In this document: piece by piece, positions 5,993 through 10,651 of the stretch
Layout: each line of letters begins with the position of its first letter
Numbering within the stretch: the first letter of the stretch is position 1
Assembly (NCBI GenBank): GCA_017650505.1
Contig: JAGCET010000033.1
Location: 1 to 10,651 of the forward strand
From: Alphaproteobacteria bacterium
GTDB taxonomy: Bacteria; Pseudomonadota; Alphaproteobacteria; Rs-D84
DNA length: 10,651 nt
Direction of reading: 5' to 3'
Translations under genes and position numbers: made by a program
The notes under the pieces: generated by a model
Databases searched by the model: none
The model's input: only the letters and a program-made list of their open reading frames with translations
What the model was told of the DNA's origin: nothing

Positions 5993-6886
5993 ATGAGTAA
6001 GATATATTCTGGATTTATCGCAATAGTAGGTCCCACGAATGCGGGTAAAAGCACCCTTATGAATCAAATCATGGGGCGCAAGGTATCAATTGTTTCGCAC
6101 AAGGTTCAAACCACGCGAACTAACCTGCGTGCAGTGAAAATGGTCGGTCCGCGCCAGTTGATATTTGTGGACACACCGGGCATATTTCGGCCAAACCGCC
6201 GATTGGATCGGGCAATGGTTGGTGCGGCCATGGACGCATTATCGGATGCGGATGCGGTGTTGCTGATTATCGACGCAACACACGGTATAACCGATACGGT
6301 GCGCGGGATTGTGAATAAAATTCGTGAACACAAGAACCTGTTTGTCGCGTTGAACAAGACCGATGCAGTAAAAAAGTCAGATTTATTACCAATTGCTGCA
6401 GAACTGAACGAAATGGCCAATTTTCGTGAAATATTTATGATATCTGCGATGAAAAATGACGGTGTTGCGGAAATGTTGAACGAAATTGCCGCGGTTATGC
6501 CGGAATCCCCATATTTGTTTGATGCGCGGGATATCATTGATGTGCCAGACAACCTGTATTTGGCGGAATTGACGCGGGAAAAGGTGTACCGATATATCCA
6601 TCAAGAATTGCCGTATCACATAAACGTCGTCACCGAACACGTCGATGTTGATGGCGAAGGTGTCTTGGACATATATCAAAAGATAGTGGTGGCCAGCGAT
6701 GCGCACAAAAAAATAGTCATTGGTCGTGGTGGTGCACAATTAAAGAAAATTGGTACCGCCGCACGTCATGATATCCAAGACCAATGGGGTGTAAACGCAC
6801 GCCTGCATCTGTTTGTGCGGGTTGAAGAAGATTGGGAGAATTCGGCCGAAAACTATGCCGACCAGGGGTTAGAGTTCAAAAAATAA
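5993..6886 (+). CDS. era: GTPase Era
   Basis: Era is a GTPase that binds the 3' end of 16S rRNA and assists maturation of the small ribosomal subunit. The 297-residue length is normal. The GTPase domain has G1 GPTNAGKS (13-20), the switch threonine region QTTRT (39-43), G3 DTPG (60-63), G4 NKTD (121-124) and G5 SA (151-152). The C-terminal KH domain (about 200-285) has the RNA-binding loop IGRGG (243-247) followed by LKKIGTAARHDI. All key residues are present, so it should be active. Start 5993 matches the family N-terminus (MSKIYSGFIAIVG). It is the first gene of a plus-strand cluster; rnc, its common partner, is not upstream. Translation appears to start without a Shine-Dalgarno. Confidence 0.97.
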   Translation: MSKIYSGFIAIVGPTNAGKSTLMNQIMGRKVSIVSHKVQTTRTNLRAVKMVGPRQLIFVDTPGIFRPNRRLDRAMVGAAMDALSDADAVLLIIDATHGITDTVRGIVNKIREHKNLFVALNKTDAVKKSDLLPIAAELNEMANFREIFMISAMKNDGVAEMLNEIAAVMPESPYLFDARDIIDVPDNLYLAELTREKVYRYIHQELPYHINVVTEHVDVDGEGVLDIYQKIVVASDAHKKIVIGRGGAQLKKIGTAARHDIQDQWGVNARLHLFVRVEEDWENSAENYADQGLEFKK

Positions 6887-6901
6887 CCAAAAGGATAAAA
6901 A

Positions 6902-7264
6902 ATGAAAACTAGTATCAAAGGCACTGCTTTTATAATGTTGATGGGCTTTATGCTGTCGGGTTGCGCACATAAAAATATTGTGCAAAATGCGACAATGAAC
7001 CGGCTGCGGTTAAAAGACGTAAAAACCGGCAAAGAACGTGTATATGATTGCTCGGGATATGCATCAATACAAAGTAATATAATTTGGTTGGCGCCGGGCG
7101 ACTATGTTGGCATGTCGGCACGCGGCTATGACCTAGATAGTGTGTTTACCCCGAAAAATGCACATCTGACATGTGATTGGGTTGAAATGCAACGTCGCAA
7201 AACCGAATTCGAAAATGCAAGATTGAGATATGAAATTCAAGCAAATTACCCAAAAACAAAATAA
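6902..7264 (+). CDS. Small lipoprotein of unknown function (120 aa)
   Basis: I do not recognise the family. The N-terminus is a lipoprotein signal: basic start, hydrophobic core and lipobox LSGC with C21 as the lipidated cysteine, so the mature protein is about 100 residues, anchored to a membrane and facing the periplasm. The mature part holds two further cysteines (in YDCSGY and LTCDW) that could form one disulfide, a conserved-looking YDCSGYASIQSNIIWLAPGDY segment, and a charged C-terminal helix. AAGGA lies six bases before the ATG. It starts 15 bases after era and ends 9 bases before queA, so it is almost certainly co-transcribed with them even though their functions are cytoplasmic. Confidence 0.8.
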   Translation: MKTSIKGTAFIMLMGFMLSGCAHKNIVQNATMNRLRLKDVKTGKERVYDCSGYASIQSNIIWLAPGDYVGMSARGYDLDSVFTPKNAHLTCDWVEMQRRKTEFENARLRYEIQANYPKTK

Positions 7265-7273
7265 TTTCATATA

Positions 7274-8344
7274 ATGCTGCATACATCGGATTTTGATTTT
7301 GATTTGCCACCGGAATTGATTGCGTCGCACCCATTGGAACGCCGCGACGCATCACGTATGCTGGTTGTGCACAAAGAAGGTATCCAAGATAAACATATTC
7401 GGGATTTTTTGGATTACCTAAGACCTGGCGATGTCGTTGTGTTTAACAATTCGCGTGTAATACCGGCACGCTTTGACGCGGGCGGACATGAAATCACATT
7501 ACACACTGCGGTGGATGATAAAAATTGGTGGGGACTGTGCAAGAAATTTAACAAGGTAAATATCGGTGATACATTGACTATGTCTGATGGGACAACAATC
7601 ACCGTTATGGACAAAAACGACGAAAGTGGACTGTTGTTGCGGTTTAATTGCGATAATGTATTCGATGTGCTGAACCGTGTTGGGAAAATGCCACTGCCGC
7701 CGTATATGAAGCGCGAGGCCGAAATCGCGGACCAAACGCGTTATCAAACGGTCTATGCTGACCCGCTTGGGTCTATGGCGGCGCCGACGGCGGGTTTGCA
7801 TTTCACCGATGAACTGATGACGGAAATAGAAAAACGTGGTGCGAAAATTGTAAAGATAACATTGCATGTTGGTGCGGGAACATGGATGCCGGTCAAGACC
7901 GAAAACCTGAACGAACATAAAATGCACAGCGAATGGTGTTGTATCACGCCAGAACAGGCGGAAATTATCAACAACGCCACGCGGGTAATCGCCGTCGGAA
8001 CAACATCATTGCGTACTCTTGAATCCGCCGCAATTAACCCCGCCCTTGCGGCGGGGTCGCAGAGCGCGAGTGCCAACGACGCGCGATGCGGGGGCGGGTA
8101 TAATCGTATCTCTCCAATCTGTCGCACGACCGATATTTTTATTACACCGGGTTATAAATTTCGTGTGGTTGACGTATTGCTGACCAATTTCCATTTGCCG
8201 AAAAGTACTCTGTTTATGTTGGTGTCGGCTTTTTCGGGATTGAACGAAATGAAGGCCGCATACGCTCACGCCGTTGCCAAAAAATATCGATTTTTCAGCT
8301 ATGGCGATTGTTGTTTGTTATTCAGAAAGGATTCAGAATGGTAG
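7274..8344 (+). CDS. queA: S-adenosylmethionine:tRNA ribosyltransferase-isomerase QueA with an in-frame insert
   Basis: QueA transfers and isomerises the ribosyl part of S-adenosylmethionine onto preQ1 in tRNA to make epoxyqueuosine. The N-terminus (SDFDFDLPPELIASHPLERRDASRMLV), VFNNSRVIPAR (56-66), KMPLPPYMKR, YQTVYA, GSMAAPTAGLHFT (166-178), LHVGAGTW, VGTTSLRTLESAA (241-253), TDIFITPGY, TNFHLPKSTLFMLVSAF and YRFFSYGDCCLL are all family hallmarks. Between ESAA and TDIFI there are about 21 extra residues (255-275, low complexity) encoded by a GC-rich palindromic insert. The reading frame is kept and no catalytic motif is interrupted; the site is a loop of variable length in the family. The start has no Shine-Dalgarno and lies 9 bases after the lipoprotein stop, so coupling is likely. 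Its stop overlaps the next gene by 7 bp. Confidence 0.96.
   Translation: MLHTSDFDFDLPPELIASHPLERRDASRMLVVHKEGIQDKHIRDFLDYLRPGDVVVFNNSRVIPARFDAGGHEITLHTAVDDKNWWGLCKKFNKVNIGDTLTMSDGTTITVMDKNDESGLLLRFNCDNVFDVLNRVGKMPLPPYMKREAEIADQTRYQTVYADPLGSMAAPTAGLHFTDELMTEIEKRGAKIVKITLHVGAGTWMPVKTENLNEHKMHSEWCCITPEQAEIINNATRVIAVGTTSLRTLESAAINPALAAGSQSASANDARCGGGYNRISPICRTTDIFITPGYKFRVVDVLLTNFHLPKSTLFMLVSAFSGLNEMKAAYAHAVAKKYRFFSYGDCCLLFRKDSEW
8036..8099. repeat. GC-rich palindromic element inserted in frame in queA
   Basis: This roughly 63-bp block is far richer in GC than the surrounding gene and is built of two adjacent hairpins. The first is an 8-bp stem ACCCCGCC/GGCGGGGT (8037-8044 with 8050-8057), loop CTTGC. 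The second is CGCA-GA-GCGCG / CGCGC-GA-TGCG (8058-8068 with 8080-8090), with a symmetric GA/GA mismatch and an 11-base loop. The 3' flank GGGCGGG (8092-8098) can alternatively pair with CCCGCCC (8039-8045), closing the whole unit. It adds about 21 codons with no stop. It resembles in logic, not in sequence I can verify, the Rickettsia palindromic elements that insert in frame in genes. No second copy is seen in the window. Confidence 0.65.
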
Positions 8345-8823
8345 ATAGAAAGTTGGATTATGATAATGATTATGACCAACAAAGGCTTGGTTCTCCCTTT
8401 TTAATAGCGATGAAATATCGCCCCCAGGTCGGCCTTTATGAAAGTGATTTAAGATATATAGATTATAACATCAAATCACACCCATTATTTCGATATGTAA
8501 ATGGAAAGGTTTTTGGGCGCGAAAAAAATAGAGCGAAAATCAGTGACGAGGAAAGTATAAATACAAAGTTTGTTCAGATAGTATTTTATGAAAGAATCAT
8601 TAAAGATTCAAATTGTCCGCCAAGGGTTTATTATGTGATAAAAACTTTATTAGGTCAATTGTACGAAGGGTTAATCCAAGAATTTATCTATATAACCGAT
8701 GAACATGGTAACCCTGTGGTTGATAAAAATGGAAACAAAAAGACAATAACCGCAGAAGAAATATTTGCACTTCGTCGACCATGTATTGAAAGATGGCTTG
8801 AACGCAGCAAAGCATGGAGTTAG
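8338..8823 (+). CDS. Unknown 161-aa protein with a CPPRV motif
   Basis: I do not recognise the family. The start at 8338 is set by AAAGGA (8326-8331), six bases upstream; an upstream in-frame ATG at 8308 lies deep inside queA and lacks this. The protein is soluble, tyrosine- and charge-rich, with no signal peptide or membrane helix. It contains PFLIAMKY near the N-terminus, LYESDLRYIDYNI (about residues 33-45), DSNCPPRVYYVIK (about 90-102) and a helical C-terminal third. The gene is visibly more AT-rich than queA. It overlaps queA by 7 bp and ends 3 bases before the M16 gene, so all three are translated as a unit. The CPPRV motif and the N-terminal pattern recur in the protein beginning at 10125, so the two look like diverged paralogues. 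Confidence 0.8.
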   Translation: MVDRKLDYDNDYDQQRLGSPFLIAMKYRPQVGLYESDLRYIDYNIKSHPLFRYVNGKVFGREKNRAKISDEESINTKFVQIVFYERIIKDSNCPPRVYYVIKTLLGQLYEGLIQEFIYITDEHGNPVVDKNGNKKTITAEEIFALRRPCIERWLERSKAWS

Positions 8824-8826
8824 AAA

Positions 8827-10113
8827 ATGTCATTAAAATTCGAACCAACAATGCATAAGTTATCAAATGGTGCTACGGTGATACTGGACCCAATGAATGT
8901 TGCGACCGACGATGTTTGTATTTGTTTTCGTACCGGCGGTTTAGACGAAGTCCCGAATGAATACGGCATAACGCATTTTTGCGAACACATGTTCTGCAAG
9001 GGTACACCGCGTTTTCCAACTTCACGCATAGCCAAAGATTACATTGCAAACAATGGTGGGGACATAAGTGCGGCCACTTCACCACATCGGCTGCGCTTTG
9101 TTGGACGCATCGTTGCTGAAAACCTTATGGTACTTATGGATTTTTTGGCGGACCGGATTAAAAATTCTTTGTTTGATAAAGAAGTTCTTGAAAACGAACG
9201 CGGCCCAATTTTGGATGAATTGCGTCGTTCGCTGTCAAATAATGATATAAAACGTTGGATTTTTACGAATAAAGAATTATTGGGAATGAATGTGCCAAAT
9301 GGCAAGATTACACTTGGTACACCCGAAAATATAAAAAAGTTTACACGTGAAGATTTGTTAAATTTTGTTGCAAAACGTGTGTCCGCGAAAAATTGTTTAA
9401 TATGCATTTCGGGCAAAATAGAAAATCAAAAAGATTTGTTGGCGGATTTAGAAAAATTATTTAATTTCCTGCCGACAAATGACGTGGCAAACAATTATCC
9501 ATTAAAGTATAATCCGCATGTTGCACATAACTATATACCCGATACTAAAAATGTGGTCATAGAAGTTTTGTTCCCCGTGCTATGGCCGGACAAGCCCGAA
9601 TATCTTTATCAAGATATGTGCGTCGGAAAATTCGACAGATATCTAAGGGAACGTCTGTTTGATGTATTGCGTTCTGAAAATGGTTTGACATACGGTTGCC
9701 GGGTTGGAATTTCATACGGGGACGATGAAACAGATTTAACCAGAATCACTACTGAAACCGACCCAGAACACGTTGCCGATGTGATGGCACTAATTGCGAA
9801 AACCGCATATAAAGTATATACCGATGATTTGCCAAATGCACAGAAATTGGCACAATATACAAATCAAAATAAATTGGGACGTGCAGATTTTTTGGAACGA
9901 AACACACAACGCTGCGACAGATTGGTTGAGGATTATATGTGTTGGGGTATTTTGTCTGATCCTGTTCATAGATGGCAAATGTCTGATTCAATAACACCCG
10001 AAGATGTAAAAAAATACACACGCGGTTATTTCGATGGCCCAATGTCTATAATAACGCACGGTCCAAAATTTGATGGCGACCTGCAACAAATTTGGACAGA
10101 TAATTTTAAGTAA
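8827..10113 (+). CDS. M16-family zinc metallopeptidase (processing-peptidase-like)
   Basis: This is an inverzincin peptidase of the M16 family, related to mitochondrial processing peptidase and bacterial PqqL/YmxG-type proteins; it is expected to cut peptides inside a closed chamber. The HxxEH zinc motif is HFCEH (H50, E53, H54) within GITHFCEHMFCKGTPRF. The third ligand is probably E131 in NERGPILDEL. The C-terminal half carries LRSENGLTYG (R282, Y289), which matches the substrate-stabilising Arg/Tyr pair of active members. At 428 residues it has the usual two-domain half-size, so a dimer is expected. No signal peptide is visible, so it is probably cytoplasmic. GGAG lies seven bases before the ATG, inside the preceding gene. 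It is flanked on both sides by the related unknown proteins, which might be partners or substrates. Confidence 0.93.
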   Translation: MSLKFEPTMHKLSNGATVILDPMNVATDDVCICFRTGGLDEVPNEYGITHFCEHMFCKGTPRFPTSRIAKDYIANNGGDISAATSPHRLRFVGRIVAENLMVLMDFLADRIKNSLFDKEVLENERGPILDELRRSLSNNDIKRWIFTNKELLGMNVPNGKITLGTPENIKKFTREDLLNFVAKRVSAKNCLICISGKIENQKDLLADLEKLFNFLPTNDVANNYPLKYNPHVAHNYIPDTKNVVIEVLFPVLWPDKPEYLYQDMCVGKFDRYLRERLFDVLRSENGLTYGCRVGISYGDDETDLTRITTETDPEHVADVMALIAKTAYKVYTDDLPNAQKLAQYTNQNKLGRADFLERNTQRCDRLVEDYMCWGILSDPVHRWQMSDSITPEDVKKYTRGYFDGPMSIITHGPKFDGDLQQIWTDNFK

Positions 10114-10124
10114 AGTACAAAGTA

Positions 10125-10651
10125 ATGTCAGAAACGCGTAAATCTTTACCATGGCCGTTTAATTATGCGAAACATTGGTATGCAATTGAATTGCAGGAAA
10201 ACGATATAGATTACATAAACAGTGTTATTATATCAAATAAAATGTATCGTTTAATTCGACAGGCCCACGAAATAAATACAAGTTTTATTATAACCACGGA
10301 CCGCGATGAATACAATGATCCAAGGGTTATTTCGATTGAAACACTAGTCTCGCGGAGTTTTGTAGAAACGTCTAATGCCGATCATTTCTTTGAACAATTT
10401 TTGGATGACGAGAATTGCCCACCGCGTGTAAAATGTTTTTTATATAAATGGATAGGCGACCAACGTGGGGCCATCAAATTGAATGGCATGTATGGCGATT
10501 ATGTACTGCGATCTTTTTTGACGGAAAGTTGGTTTAGAACCGTGTGTGTTGTTCGCAGACCTAAAAAACATACGATGCCCAAATGCAAAAAACATAAAAA
10601 GAAACATAAACCAAGAATTCGTGGTATCATGCATGGGACCTTGCAACCAAA
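10125..10651 (+). CDS. Unknown protein with CPPRV motif and Lys/His-rich tail, runs off the window
   Basis: The frame opens with ATG 11 bases after the M16 stop and stays open for 175 codons to the window edge, so the 3' end is missing. I do not recognise the family. No signal peptide or membrane helix is visible. It contains PFNYAKHW, LQENDIDYINSVIISNKMYRLI (about residues 23-44) and DDENCPPRVKCFLYKW (about 93-108). These line up with the corresponding parts of the protein at 8338-8823, including an identical CPPRV. Near the visible end is a very basic stretch (KKHTMPKCKKHKKKHKPRIRG) that could bind nucleic acid or metal. The Shine-Dalgarno is weak, so translation probably depends on coupling with the M16 gene. 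The codon pattern and long open frame support a real gene. Confidence 0.75.
   Translation, partial: MSETRKSLPWPFNYAKHWYAIELQENDIDYINSVIISNKMYRLIRQAHEINTSFIITTDRDEYNDPRVISIETLVSRSFVETSNADHFFEQFLDDENCPPRVKCFLYKWIGDQRGAIKLNGMYGDYVLRSFLTESWFRTVCVVRRPKKHTMPKCKKHKKKHKPRIRGIMHGTLQP

Noticed and set aside
8036..8099. Hairpins in queA as an intrinsic terminator or CRISPR-like repeat
   Set aside because: No T-run follows, the frame continues through conserved QueA motifs, and there is only one copy with no spacers.
8099..8104. Perfect TATAAT within queA right after the palindromic insert
   Set aside because: No -35 element or TG extension at a proper distance, and no gene start directly downstream; probably chance.

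Overview
This window looks like chromosomal housekeeping DNA from a Gram-negative bacterium, most likely an uncultured, moderately AT-rich alphaproteobacterium. The evidence is outer-membrane and periplasmic biology (BamD, three lipoproteins, an RlpA-type SPOR protein, an M23 peptidase, MurJ) and alphaproteobacterial-looking MurJ, Era, QueA and RlpA. The lineage call is inference from protein flavour only; no rRNA or tRNA gene is present.

Layout. Positions 1-117 (minus) hold the N-terminus of a protein resembling the membrane anchor of M48/HtpX-like metallopeptidases. It diverges from an unrecognised two-helix membrane protein (221-805). A hairpin terminator follows, then a secreted M23 endopeptidase (899-1744) that overlaps tail-to-tail with a Smr-domain gene. 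The Smr gene sits 1 base downstream of bamD on the minus strand. bamD and murJ are divergent across 52 bp with interlocked promoters. rlpA follows with its own promoter and ends at a bidirectional terminator shared with a convergent dCMP-deaminase-family gene. era then begins a tight plus-strand cluster: era, small lipoprotein, queA, an unknown 161-aa protein, an M16 peptidase and a second unknown protein that runs off the window.

How the genes fit together. The left two thirds is envelope biology: lipid II flipping (MurJ), peptidoglycan trimming or binding (M23, RlpA-like), and outer-membrane protein assembly (BamD). The right third mixes ribosome maturation (Era) and tRNA queuosine synthesis (QueA) with a peptidase and two unknown proteins.

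The most interesting signals are: (1) a very GC-rich, structured, in-frame insert of about 63 bp in queA, reminiscent of Rickettsia palindromic elements; (2) two unknown proteins flanking the M16 peptidase that share a CPPRV motif and appear to be diverged paralogues; (3) an RlpA homologue that has lost the conserved His and Asp of its catalytic fold; (4) repeated leaderless starts (-10 box about 6-7 bases before ATG, no Shine-Dalgarno) at murJ, era and the M23 gene; (5) a 16S-tail-like anti-Shine-Dalgarno motif just before the rlpA terminator. I did not find a CRISPR array, an insertion sequence or a recognisable defence system.
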